From Acidimicrobiia bacterium (GTDB lineage Bacteria > Actinomycetota > Acidimicrobiia > Spongiisociales > JAENVV01), in NCBI GenBank assembly GCA_020352575.1, contig CP070681.1, positions 1,188,483 to 1,202,133 on the forward strand: a stretch of 13,651 nucleotides of DNA, read 5' to 3'. The position numbers and the translations under genes are program-made. The number at the start of each line of letters is the position of its first letter. Position 1 is the stretch's first letter. Below are positions 1-7,193 of the stretch, in pieces. The notes under the pieces are model-generated. The model worked only from the letters and a program-made list of their open reading frames with translations, ran no database searches and was not told where the DNA came from.

Positions 1-680
1 ACCATGGTGTCGATCCACTCCGAGCCCGGGACACCGAACACCTCGAGCGACGCGGACGGAAGGTCGCCAAGGGTGAGGACGCCGGCGCGCATCGCATCGT
101 CGACGTCATGCGTGAGGTAGGCGATGCGATCGGCGAATCGGCATGCCATGCCCTCGGGGGTGGCGGGAGGGGGATCGATCTTCCAGGAGTGCGCCCTGAT
201 GCCGTCGAGCACCTCCCACGTGAGGTTGAGCGGCTCGAGCTCCGACAGCAGTCGAACACCATGTGCCGAATGCAGCCACTCCCCCTCGACGAACTCGCTC
301 AACGCGTCCTCGCCGGTGTGACCGAAGGGCGAGTGGCCGACGTCGTGGGCGAGGCAGATCGCCTCGGTGAGGTCCTCGTTGAGGCCGAGCGACTGGGCGA
401 TTGCCCGGCCGATCTGCGTGACCTGCATCGTGTGCGTGAGCCGAGTGACGAAGTGATCGCCATCGGGATTCATGAACACCTGGGTCTTGTGCTTCAGCCG
501 GCGGAAGGCCTTGGTGTGAAGGATGCGATCCCGGTCACGCTGGAACGGCGTGCGGAACTCATCGGGCTCCTCGTGGATCGCCCGGCCCCGCGTGTCCGTC
601 GAGTGCGTGGCACCCGGGGACAGGCGATCACGTTCCAGTTGCTCTCGTTCGAGTCGTCGGATGGGCCGGAACTCAGACAA
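1..680 (-). CDS. dgt: dNTP triphosphohydrolase (dGTPase-like, HD domain), C-terminus off the window
   Basis: This is a deoxyguanosinetriphosphate triphosphohydrolase-like protein, a cytosolic enzyme family that splits dNTPs into deoxynucleoside and inorganic triphosphate. About 226 codons are visible; family members usually have roughly 350-420 residues. The N-terminal family block FQRDRDRILHTKAFRRLKHK spans about residues 46-65. The HD metal site follows: H83 in RLTHT, then H112-D113 in LAHDVGHSPFGHTGE, and D184 in FADRIAYLTHDVDDA. There is no ATG near the N-terminus. I chose TTG at 680, which overlaps the phnE stop by 8 nt and keeps the whole conserved N-terminus; the first in-frame ATG (codon 70) would cut into the domain. 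The overlap implies translational coupling to phnE. The family call is secure; substrate preference cannot be read from sequence. Confidence 0.9.
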   Translation of the reverse strand, partial: MSEFRPIRRLEREQLERDRLSPGATHSTDTRGRAIHEEPDEFRTPFQRDRDRILHTKAFRRLKHKTQVFMNPDGDHFVTRLTHTMQVTQIGRAIAQSLGLNEDLTEAICLAHDVGHSPFGHTGEDALSEFVEGEWLHSAHGVRLLSELEPLNLTWEVLDGIRAHSWKIDPPPATPEGMACRFADRIAYLTHDVDDAMRAGVLTLGDLPSASLEVFGVPGSEWIDTM

Positions 681-2589
681 TGCGCTCCCTGATGCGGGCC
701 GAGAGGTAGTCCATCGACGCAACGACGATGGCAATGGCCAGCATGTTCACCGACGCAGCCTGGTAGTTGAGCAACCGGATGTTCTGTTGGAGCAGGAAGC
801 CGATGCCGCCACCACCACCGAAGCCGATGATCGTGGACATGCGGACGTTGATGTCCCAGCGGTAGAGCGTGAATGAGATGTACGGCGGGATGACCTGCGG
901 GAGCACCGCATACGCGATCGTCTGGAGCCTCGTGGCGCCGGACGCCTTCACTGCCTCCACCGGACCAGGAAGGATCGACTCGACCTGCTCGGAGTAGAGC
1001 TTCGCCAAGGCCGCGATGGTGTGCGTGGCGAGGGCGAGCGAACCTGCAAACGGGCCAAGGCCGACCCACACGGCGAACACGATCACCATGATGAGTGGCT
1101 CGATGGACCGCAGCGCGTTGAAGATCGTGCGCGAGACGTAGTAGAGGCTGAGGCCGACGCCGATGTCGTCCTTGCGGAGTGATCGGATGGCAAGCGCCAA
1201 GCCGATGACCGCACCCACCGCGCCAGGGATCCAGATGGTCGTGACCGGATCGTTCAACTGGTAGAGCCAGGCGACACCCTGGGCGAGGATCGCCGCGAGC
1301 ACGCCCCCTGCGAGGCCGGCCAGGGGCACAGCGATCGCCTTGCGGACGCCGCCGGGGAGCGACTGGCGGAGGACTGCCGCGAGGCGACCCGCCAGTTGGA
1401 TCGCCACGCCGGTGGTGATCAACGCCGTGATGACCGTGATGATGGCGGCGAGGATGTCGCCGAGCGTCTCGACGAAGTTTGCGATGAACGCAAGGCGGGC
1501 CAGCGAAGGCGCCGCCCACGCACCGAGGTCGGTGAGGAGATCTGCGAGCAGGAAGAGCACGAGGATCGAAGCCACGGCGGCGACCCCGGCGAGCGAAACC
1601 CTGATCGCCCGCTCGCCCCTCGGCACGAGTCCCTCGTCGATCGGAGGGAACGCACGCCTGATCGCGAAGAAGATGGCCACCGGTATCACGATGAGGCCGC
1701 CGACCACGAGCCCGACACTGTCGGTGAGGAGGAGCGAGACATCCTGCATCCATCTCGCGGCAATGATCCCGGCCACCATGCCGACTGGCAGCACGAGGAT
1801 CTGCAGGCTCAGCCGGAGCACGGTGGTGGTGACCTCCCGCATGATGTTGCGGGCTGCGAGGAAGCTGAAGGGCACGGCGACGAGCACACCAACCGAGGTG
1901 GCAAGGAACGCCATCATCACGGTCTCCGTGATGCGATCCCACGTGTTGTACGCGGCTTCGGAGATCCGCGGGGACCGCACGGTGGCGACAATCGCGTTCC
2001 CATCCTCGTCGAGGTCATCCGTCTCGACTTCCACGTACTCAGGCGAGAACACCGAGCCGATCGGCTCCCGAGTGATCACCCGGATCGTCTGCGGGACGTC
2101 CTCGGGACGCTCCCGCGTGTCCACGACGACCACGAAGTCTCCGTTCTCATCGGCGATGAACTCCTCGAGTCGGAGCTCGATCTCGCCCGAGGACGGCACC
2201 TGGTAGATCTGTCCGCGGGCATTCGGTGAGAAGTTCGTGCCAGTCACCGTGATCTCGGCACCGGGCTCCGCGCACGAGGGTTCGACGGCGATCTGCCGCT
2301 CGTCCGGCCCGTACTCGGCCGCAGGAAGGGCCGGTCCACAAGGGAGCGCAAGGGCGGCGTCGGTTGGGGTCTCTATCCGCTCGTAGGTGAGGACCTCGGG
2401 CCGGGCGAGGGCTCGGAGGACCCGGACGAGCTGCGTCTGCCGGGTCTCCGAGCGAATCTCGTCGAGGTTCACATCCGCTTCCTGGAACGTGTACGAATAC
2501 ACGACCACCGCGAGGACCACCAGGAGCGGGACACGCAGGATCCTCCAGAGGGAGCGACGTTCACCCGACACGCTCGGCCTCCTTCCCAT
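673..2589 (-). CDS. phnE: Phosphonate/phosphite/phosphate ABC transporter permease PhnE, enlarged form
   Basis: Membrane permease of a PhnCDE-type importer, 638 aa against roughly 260-290 for ordinary PhnE. One N-terminal membrane helix (about 16-34) precedes an extracytoplasmic stretch (35-215). That stretch contains an IPT/TIG or Ig-like motif, EITVTGTNFSPNA (112-124), and two cysteines (C84, C106). The PhnE core starts at TETVMMAFLATSVGVLVAVPFSFLAARN (221-248). About 235 hydrophobic residues (250-485, five or six further helices) then interrupt it before the C-terminal half: SRTIFNALRSIEPLI, GLGPFAG, the EAA coupling loop GPVEAVKASGATRLQTIAYAVLPQV (542-566) and GGGGGIGFLL (591-600). It overlaps phnC by 29 nt from the ATG at 2589. 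A GTG at 2571 would overlap by 11 nt and is an equally good start. The C-terminal half makes the family call firm; the extra domains are unusual. Confidence 0.93.
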   Translation of the reverse strand: MGRRPSVSGERRSLWRILRVPLLVVLAVVVYSYTFQEADVNLDEIRSETRQTQLVRVLRALARPEVLTYERIETPTDAALALPCGPALPAAEYGPDERQIAVEPSCAEPGAEITVTGTNFSPNARGQIYQVPSSGEIELRLEEFIADENGDFVVVVDTRERPEDVPQTIRVITREPIGSVFSPEYVEVETDDLDEDGNAIVATVRSPRISEAAYNTWDRITETVMMAFLATSVGVLVAVPFSFLAARNIMREVTTTVLRLSLQILVLPVGMVAGIIAARWMQDVSLLLTDSVGLVVGGLIVIPVAIFFAIRRAFPPIDEGLVPRGERAIRVSLAGVAAVASILVLFLLADLLTDLGAWAAPSLARLAFIANFVETLGDILAAIITVITALITTGVAIQLAGRLAAVLRQSLPGGVRKAIAVPLAGLAGGVLAAILAQGVAWLYQLNDPVTTIWIPGAVGAVIGLALAIRSLRKDDIGVGLSLYYVSRTIFNALRSIEPLIMVIVFAVWVGLGPFAGSLALATHTIAALAKLYSEQVESILPGPVEAVKASGATRLQTIAYAVLPQVIPPYISFTLYRWDINVRMSTIIGFGGGGGIGFLLQQNIRLLNYQAASVNMLAIAIVVASMDYLSARIRERIV

Positions 2590-3313
2590 AGATCTCCCGG
2601 AACTTGTCGTCGTCGATCTCCTGCGGCGGTCCCTCGAAGACGAGGACGCCGTCGTTGAGGGCGATCGCCCGATCGGCGTAGCGATGGACGAGGTCGAGGA
2701 AGTGCAGCGAGCAAAGGACGGTGACTTCGTCCTCCTGGTTGATCTGCTCGAGGTACTGCATGATCGAGTGGGCGAGCACGGGGTCGAGCGAGGCGACGGG
2801 TTCGTCGGCGAGGATCATCTCGGGGTCCTGCATGAGGGCCCGGGCCACGCCCACCCTCTGCTGCTGGCCACCCGAGAGCGCATCGGCGCGGCTGGTGGCC
2901 TTCTCCTCGAGGCCGACACGCTCGAGTTGGGCGAACGCCTTGTCGATCGCCTCCTGGGGGAAGCGGTTGAACACACTCCGAACGGGGTTCACGTATCCGA
3001 GGCTCCCCTGCAGGACGTTCGTGAGCACCTTCGATCGGTGCACGAGGTTGAAATGCTGGAACACCATCCCGATGCGCCGGCGCACCGGGCGGAGCTCTTC
3101 CTGGGAGAGCGAGGCGATGTCGACACCGTTCCACAGGATCCGGCCCTCGGTCGGCTCGATGAGCCGATTGATGCAGCGGAGCAGGGTCGACTTGCCGGAA
3201 CCCGACAGGCCGATGACGGCGAGGAACTCGCCGTCGGGGACCTCGAAGGACACGTCCTTGAGCGCCACCGTCCCGTTGTCATACACCTTCGTGAGGTGCT
3301 CGATCTTCAGCAT
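2561..3313 (-). CDS. phnC: Phosphonate/phosphate ABC transporter ATP-binding protein PhnC
   Basis: Cytoplasmic ATPase subunit that drives the PhnD/PhnE importer; 250 aa, the normal family length. All ABC motifs are present: Walker A GLSGSGKS (35-42), Q-loop Q86 in MVFQHFNL, signature LSGGQQQR (146-153), Walker B MILADEP (166-172) followed by the D-loop ASLDP (174-178), and H204 in CSLHFLDL. The stretch IGMVFQHFNLVHRSKVLTNV and the GSLGY segment are typical of the PhnC branch of polar-substrate importers. The ATG at 3313 has a GGGAGA ribosome-binding site five nt upstream. It lies 75 nt downstream of phnD, separated by a strong hairpin, and overlaps phnE by 29 nt. It should be functional. Confidence 0.96.
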   Translation of the reverse strand: MLKIEHLTKVYDNGTVALKDVSFEVPDGEFLAVIGLSGSGKSTLLRCINRLIEPTEGRILWNGVDIASLSQEELRPVRRRIGMVFQHFNLVHRSKVLTNVLQGSLGYVNPVRSVFNRFPQEAIDKAFAQLERVGLEEKATSRADALSGGQQQRVGVARALMQDPEMILADEPVASLDPVLAHSIMQYLEQINQEDEVTVLCSLHFLDLVHRYADRAIALNDGVLVFEGPPQEIDDDKFREIYGKEAERVG

Positions 3314-3334
3314 TCCGTCTCCCGCGGATGTAGA

Positions 3335-3364
3335 TGGGGCCGGGGGATCACTCCCCCGGCCCCA
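3335..3364 (-). promoter_or_regulatory. Perfect 13-bp intercistronic hairpin between phnD and phnC
   Basis: Arms 3335-3347 and 3352-3364 are exact reverse complements (13 bp, all but the two end pairs G-C) with a 4-nt loop at 3348-3351. The hairpin begins 24 nt after the phnD stop and ends 21 nt before the phnC start codon. No T-run follows it on the minus strand, so it is not a textbook intrinsic terminator. The likely roles are protecting the 3' end of a phnD transcript or partial termination. Either would give more binding protein than ATPase and permease, as in other binding-protein operons. Confidence 0.85.
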
Positions 3365-3388
3365 CCGGTCGGTTGATTGGTCTGCGGC

Positions 3389-4525
3389 CTAGCTCTCGGG
3401 CTCGAAGCCCACGAACTCGACCAAGGCCCGAACCGAGTCGTACTCGGAGTCGGCAGCGGGGTCGATGCCGGTCCAGCCGTAGAAGTCCTGGTTGCCGATG
3501 GAATCGGCCCATGCCTCGGTCTCGGCGAACGCCGCGAGGGCTTCCTCGATCTGGGCACGGACGTCAGCCGGGAAGTCCGGGCCGAACGACAGGGTGTCGT
3601 TGGGGATGGCGTCCGAGATCGTGAGGATCCTCACCTGCTGGATGATGTCCGGGGCGTCGTTGCGGGCCGATGCACGAGCGTCGAGCACACGCCACTGGGC
3701 GTCCTCGGGACCACAGAACAGGCGGGAGCCTTCTTCGTTCGGTGCGCAGGACTCAACGAGTTCATCCGGGATCTCCGGGTCGTCGCCGATGGCCCAATCG
3801 AAGTCAGGCGTGAGCGGCGGCGAGAAGAACGTCGTTGCGAAGTCGGCCTCACCGTTGTACACCGCAAGGGCAGCCTGCGGGTGGCCGCCGGCCTCGACCT
3901 GCTCGCCGGGAGTGATGCCGAGTTGGTCGAAGAGGACTGCGGGAACCGCGTAGCCGGAGGTGGAACCCGTATCCGGGAACGCCCAACGGAGGCCCTCGAG
4001 GTCCTCGAGCGAGGTGATGTCGGAGTCGCGGGGGACCAGGAACTGCGCCCAGTAGACACCCCATCCGAAGCGGACGGCCTTGAACGACACGTCGACGCCA
4101 CAGCGATCCGACGCGATCACGTATCCGAACGCAGGGATGAAGCCCATGGTGTTCTCGGGCGACGCACACATCTCTTCGATGGTGGCTGCGTAGGACGTCG
4201 GCACCTGCACCTCGAACGAGAGGCCGGTGGCCTCTTCGAGGGCGGCCTTCATGATGTCACCACCGGTGACGATCACCTCGGCCTCGACGGACGGCACGAA
4301 GAGCACCTGGATGGGGTTCTCGGGCGAGCCGACGGCCGGCGGGGCCTCGGTCGTGGTCGTGGTCTCGGCAGGCGCCTCGGTCGTGGTGGTGGTCTCGGGG
4401 GCAGCCGTGGTGGCCGGTGCCTCCGTCTCGGCGGGCGCCTCGGTGGTGTCGGCCGTCTCGGTCGCACAGGCGGCGACGATCAGGGCGAATACGACCAACA
4501 GCGCCCAACGGGCAGTGCGTGTCAT
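3389..4525 (-). CDS. phnD: Phosphate/phosphite/phosphonate ABC transporter substrate-binding lipoprotein PhnD
   Basis: Extracytoplasmic solute receptor of the PhnCDE importer, 378 aa. The signal peptide ends in a lipobox, IVAAC, with C20 as the lipidated cysteine. A Thr/Glu/Ala/Pro-rich linker (21-66) follows, then the type-2 periplasmic-binding fold from PIQVLFVPSVEAE (71-83). Family landmarks are MGFIPAFGYVIASD (127-140), the ligand-loop segment DTGSTSGYAVPAVLF (185-199) and YNGEADFATTF (223-233). Four other cysteines (C120, C142, C260, C271) could form disulfides. The ATG at 4525 is chosen because it begins the signal peptide and has AGGAG 10 nt upstream; the reading frame stays open further upstream but makes no sense there. 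It is the first gene of the operon, downstream of a PHO box. Whether it binds phosphonate, phosphite or phosphate cannot be decided here, and no phosphonate-degradation gene is in the window. Confidence 0.93.
   Translation of the reverse strand: MTRTARWALLVVFALIVAACATETADTTEAPAETEAPATTAAPETTTTTEAPAETTTTTEAPPAVGSPENPIQVLFVPSVEAEVIVTGGDIMKAALEEATGLSFEVQVPTSYAATIEEMCASPENTMGFIPAFGYVIASDRCGVDVSFKAVRFGWGVYWAQFLVPRDSDITSLEDLEGLRWAFPDTGSTSGYAVPAVLFDQLGITPGEQVEAGGHPQAALAVYNGEADFATTFFSPPLTPDFDWAIGDDPEIPDELVESCAPNEEGSRLFCGPEDAQWRVLDARASARNDAPDIIQQVRILTISDAIPNDTLSFGPDFPADVRAQIEEALAAFAETEAWADSIGNQDFYGWTGIDPAADSEYDSVRALVEFVGFEPES
4344..4403 (-). repeat. Two 30-bp tandem units encoding the PhnD Thr-rich linker
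   Basis: Units 4344-4373 and 4374-4403 are in register and agree at about 25 of 30 positions. Each encodes a run of five threonines followed by glutamate, alanine and proline (roughly ETTTTTEAPA), giving the flexible spacer between lipid anchor and binding domain. Unit number could vary between strains. Confidence 0.7.
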
Positions 4526-4631
4526 TGGAGTGCGTCTCCTGGTTGGTGGTTCTCCTCCGCGGACCCCCGCGGCATCGGAACGGTGGTCCCTGGCCGCAAT
4601 GGAAGGGCGACGAGTTGTCGTCCCCTTGTCC

Positions 4632-4653
4632 GTTGCGTGAACCCTAGATGAAC
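4632..4653 (-). promoter_or_regulatory. PHO box (two 11-bp direct repeats), candidate PhoP site for phnDCE-dgt
   Basis: On the minus strand GTTCATCTAGG (4653-4643) is followed directly by GTTCACGCAAC (4642-4632). From memory, the Streptomyces PhoP direct-repeat unit is G[G/T]TCAYYYR[G/C]G. The first unit fits all 11 positions and the second about 8, including the conserved GTTCAC head. It lies in the 154-nt gap upstream of phnD, about 106 nt before its start codon. I see no clear -10 hexamer downstream of it, so the exact promoter is undefined. The rest of 4526-4679 holds only the phnD ribosome-binding site. Confidence 0.75.
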
Positions 4654-4679
4654 GCCATCGGGGCTCCGTCAGTGGTGGG

Positions 4680-5042
4680 TCACCAAGGTTTCGCGCCCCC
4701 ACCCGCGATGCAGAACTCGTTCCCCTCCGGGTCCGCCATGACGACCCAGTGGAAGTCGTCCCATGCCTGTCGGTCGACCTCCGATGCCCCGAGTTCGGTG
4801 GCGCGGCCCACCTCGGCGAGCACATCGTCGGTGTGGAGGTCGAGGTGCACCCTGTTCTTGCCGGACTTGGCCTCGGGCACCTGCTGGAAGGCAATCACCG
4901 ACGCTCCCTCGGCCTGGGGGGCGAGCCAGGCATACCCGGGCGCCTCACCCAACCTCTCGAGCCCGGTGAGGGCCGACCAGAAGGCCACCTGAGCCTCGAG
5001 GTCGTTGCAGTCGATGACGGTGAAGACGTGCCGGAGTGCCAT
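4680..5042 (-). CDS. VOC / glyoxalase-like domain protein
   Basis: A 120-aa cytosolic single-domain protein of the vicinal oxygen chelate superfamily, closest in style to the Glyoxalase_6-like group. The N-terminal strand is HVFTVIDCND with the helix LEAQVAFWSALTGLE (15-29). The C-terminal half has KNRVHLDLHTDD (62-73) and WVVMADPEGNEFCIAG (99-114), which carry the usual metal-site positions H67 and E109. Members of this group dimerise, and their substrates are seldom known; I cannot name one. The start is ATG 5042, where the conserved domain begins; the frame stays open upstream into otsB. It begins 16 nt after the otsB stop with no Shine-Dalgarno, but has a TANNNT element placed for a leaderless mRNA, so it may be transcribed both with otsB and on its own. 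Confidence 0.85.
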   Translation of the reverse strand: MALRHVFTVIDCNDLEAQVAFWSALTGLERLGEAPGYAWLAPQAEGASVIAFQQVPEAKSGKNRVHLDLHTDDVLAEVGRATELGASEVDRQAWDDFHWVVMADPEGNEFCIAGGGAKPW

Positions 5043-5048
5043 GGTCCG

Positions 5049-5054
5049 AGCGTA
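5049..5054 (-). promoter_or_regulatory. Candidate -10 (TACGCT) for a leaderless VOC-gene transcript
   Basis: TACGCT ends 6 nt before the ATG at 5042, so transcription starting 7 nt downstream would begin at the start codon itself. No ribosome-binding site is visible. It overlaps the last codons of otsB. No -35 was recognised. Confidence 0.4.
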
Positions 5055-5058
5055 CCGC

Positions 5059-5790
5059 TCAGCGCCGAGCCGACGCCGCCAGCACCGCGAGGGCCTCCCG
5101 TACCCCGTCGATCCCCCCGACCCGGTAGTCGGCCGCGGTGGGGCCCTCGCCGACCTTGACACCGACATCGCCTTCCTGGAGGGCACGGAAGGCGTGCTCA
5201 TCGGTCGTGTCGTCCCCGAGGAAGACCACGGGACCATCGGGGAGCTCGCCGCGGAGCGCAACGATGGCATCTCCCTTGTGGACCGAGTCGACGGCTGCTT
5301 CGACCACCTTCTTCCCCACCGTCACCACCACGTCGGGGAGGCCGAGCGCCCAGTCGGCGAGGGAGGCAGCCACCGCCTCGCCGGCCTCCTCCTCGGCCCT
5401 TCGATGGTGGAAGGCAACAGTGCGCCGCTTCCGCTCGACGAACGATCCGGGAAGGCGGTCCGCCGCGGCCTCGAAGTGCTCCTCGATCCGGGCCAACAGC
5501 CCGTCGTCGAGGTCGGCGCCACCCCCGAGGTCGTTGCCGTGCTCTCCGATGAGCCGCACGGGCGGTCCGAGGCCGACGAGTCGTTCGAGGTCGGCGTAGG
5601 TCCTCCCCGACACGATGGCAACGGTGATACCGGCGCGCTCGGCGAGGTCCGCGAGGAGCGTCATCGACGTCGGATCACCCGTGGCCGCATCCGGGTCGTC
5701 GACCAGTGGGGCAAGGGTGCCGTCGAAGTCGACGGCGAGGAGGAAGGACTTCGACCTGCCGATCCGACTGAGATGGCCGTGGAGGTTCAT
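5059..5790 (-). CDS. otsB: Trehalose-6-phosphate phosphatase (HAD superfamily)
   Basis: Removes phosphate from trehalose 6-phosphate to give trehalose, the second step of the OtsAB route in the cytoplasm. The 243-aa protein has the HAD motifs in order: DFDGTL (21-26, nucleophile D21 and acid D23), VAIVSGR (57-63), the lysine region VGKKVVE (158-164) with HKGDA (171-175), and FLGDDTTDEHAF (190-201) with D193/D194. GEHGND (82-87) is typical of trehalose phosphatases. I prefer the ATG at 5790, which overlaps the otsA stop as ATGA; a frame-open ATG at 5823 would add 11 residues inside otsA. The coupling supports equimolar synthesis of the two enzymes, limiting build-up of trehalose 6-phosphate. 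Confidence 0.95.
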   Translation of the reverse strand: MNLHGHLSRIGRSKSFLLAVDFDGTLAPLVDDPDAATGDPTSMTLLADLAERAGITVAIVSGRTYADLERLVGLGPPVRLIGEHGNDLGGGADLDDGLLARIEEHFEAAADRLPGSFVERKRRTVAFHHRRAEEEAGEAVAASLADWALGLPDVVVTVGKKVVEAAVDSVHKGDAIVALRGELPDGPVVFLGDDTTDEHAFRALQEGDVGVKVGEGPTAADYRVGGIDGVREALAVLAASARR

Positions 5791-7157
5791 CCGCGCAGTG
5801 GGGCGAGGCACCGCTCCGCCCACCAGAACACATCGTGGTCACGTACCGATCGCCACAGGCGGCGCATGCGCCTGCTCCGCTCCTCGGCATCGATGCGGGT
5901 CGCCCACTCGAGCATCGAGGTGAGGCCATCCGTGTCGTAGGGGTTCACCAGGAGCGCTGCCCCGAACTGCTCGGCGGCTCCCGCGAACTCGCTCAGCACG
6001 AGGACACCCGGCGGCCGATGGTGGATGGCCACGTACTCCTTGGCGACCAGGTTCATCCCATCTCGGAGCGGCGTCACGAGCATCACGTCGGCAGCCCGGT
6101 AGTAGGCGGCCAGTTCCTCGATCGGCAGGCTGCGGTGGAGGTAGTGGATGGGTGGTCGACCCACCTCACCGAAGGACCCGTTCACCCGCCCCACGAGCCG
6201 TTCGATGTCCTCGCGGATGATGCGGTACTGCTCGACGTCCTCGCGACTCGGGACCGCCACCTGCACGAACGCCACCTTGCCGACGAGGTCCGGGCGACGT
6301 TCGAGCAGCGTCTCCAGCGCCTTGATCCGTAGGTCGATGCCTTTCGTGTAGTCCAGGCGATCGACACCGAGGACCACGACCTCGGGGTCACCAAGGTCGG
6401 CCCGGATCTGGGCTGCCCGCTCCCTCGTCGCCCTGTCGTTGCCGAGCAAGGCGAACGCCTCGGCATCGATCCCAATCGGTGAGACCTGCAGCTCGATCGT
6501 CCGTCCCTGGTACTCGAGCCGGCTGGACGAGCCCTCGGCCCCGGCGAGGCGCCGGGCGGCGCGGGCGAAGTTGGAGCGACTGGAGCGGGACTGGAACGCG
6601 ATCACGTCCGACCCGAGCAGGCCGTTGAGCACCTGTGCGCGCCACGGCAGCGTCGAGAACAGCTCGACAGGTGGGAAGGGGATGTGGAGGTAGAACCCGA
6701 TGCGGTGGCCGACGTCGGCCTCGCGCAACATGCGGGGCACCAACTGGAGTTGGTAGTCCTGCACCCAGACGATGTCGTCGTCCGTTGCGACCTCGGCGGT
6801 GCGATCGGCGAAGATCCGGTTCACCTCGACGTACGGCCGCCAGGTGTGCCGGTGGAACTCGGGTGGCCTGATGGCATCGTGGTAGAGCGGCCACAGGGTG
6901 CCATTGCAGAAACCCACATAGAAGGCGCGGTACTGGTCATCGGAGAGATGGATGGGCACCTGCTCGATGCCCTCGTGCTCGAACGGCTCGAACTCCTCGT
7001 CCGAGACGCCGCTCCAACCGACCCAGCTGCCCTCGGATGCCCGCAGGATCGGAGTGAGGGCGGACACGAGACCTCCGGGGCTCGTCTCCCACCGGGTGGC
7101 CGCCGAGTCCCACTTCACCGGTAGGCGGTTGGCCACGACGATCACCCTGCGATCCAT
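5787..7157 (-). CDS. otsA: Trehalose-6-phosphate synthase (GT20)
   Basis: Transfers glucose from a nucleotide sugar (UDP- or ADP-glucose) to glucose 6-phosphate, forming trehalose 6-phosphate. It has 456 aa, close to the E. coli enzyme. Aligning by eye with E. coli OtsA, the active-site residues are kept with an offset of two to five: N-loop NRLPV (10-14, R11), GG 28-29, W89 in LWPLYH, D134 in WVQDYQ, H158 in HIPFP, R267 and K272 in [12 protein letters not shown]366 and E374 in [12 protein letters not shown]. The protein ends within the GT20 domain, with no fused phosphatase. ATG 7157 begins directly with the [12 protein letters not shown] core. No Shine-Dalgarno is visible, but a TATGTT element sits 6 nt upstream. 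It is coupled to otsB by an ATGA overlap. Trehalose likely serves as an osmolyte or reserve here. Confidence 0.97.
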   Translation of the reverse strand: MDRRVIVVANRLPVKWDSAATRWETSPGGLVSALTPILRASEGSWVGWSGVSDEEFEPFEHEGIEQVPIHLSDDQYRAFYVGFCNGTLWPLYHDAIRPPEFHRHTWRPYVEVNRIFADRTAEVATDDDIVWVQDYQLQLVPRMLREADVGHRIGFYLHIPFPPVELFSTLPWRAQVLNGLLGSDVIAFQSRSSRSNFARAARRLAGAEGSSSRLEYQGRTIELQVSPIGIDAEAFALLGNDRATRERAAQIRADLGDPEVVVLGVDRLDYTKGIDLRIKALETLLERRPDLVGKVAFVQVAVPSREDVEQYRIIREDIERLVGRVNGSFGEVGRPPIHYLHRSLPIEELAAYYRAADVMLVTPLRDGMNLVAKEYVAIHHRPPGVLVLSEFAGAAEQFGAALLVNPYDTDGLTSMLEWATRIDAEERSRRMRRLWRSVRDHDVFWWAERCLAPLRG

Positions 7158-7163
7158 GGCCTG

Positions 7164-7169
7164 AACATA
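7164..7169 (-). promoter_or_regulatory. Candidate -10 (TATGTT) for leaderless otsA
   Basis: TATGTT lies 6 nt upstream of the otsA ATG, in the 36-nt gap after the preceding gene. A start site 7 nt downstream would be the A of ATG. A TTGATC lies upstream, but at 22 bp it is too far to be a standard -35. Confidence 0.45.
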
Positions 7170-7193
7170 GGTGGGTCGGGGAACGACCGAGGA

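Noticed and set aside
494..1942. A 482-codon minus-strand open frame inside phnE
   Set aside because: It lies in another frame of phnE and the dgt start, with Arg/His-rich nonsense composition. The PhnE frame carries the membrane helices and the EAA loop.
3389..4894. Longer form of PhnD starting at 4894
   Set aside because: The extra 123 residues overlap the VOC gene and the PHO box. The signal peptide and lipobox clearly begin at 4525.
7174..7190. Small inverted repeat (GGTCG/CGACC) upstream of otsA as a terminator
   Set aside because: The stem is only 5 bp and no T-run follows; it is too weak to call.
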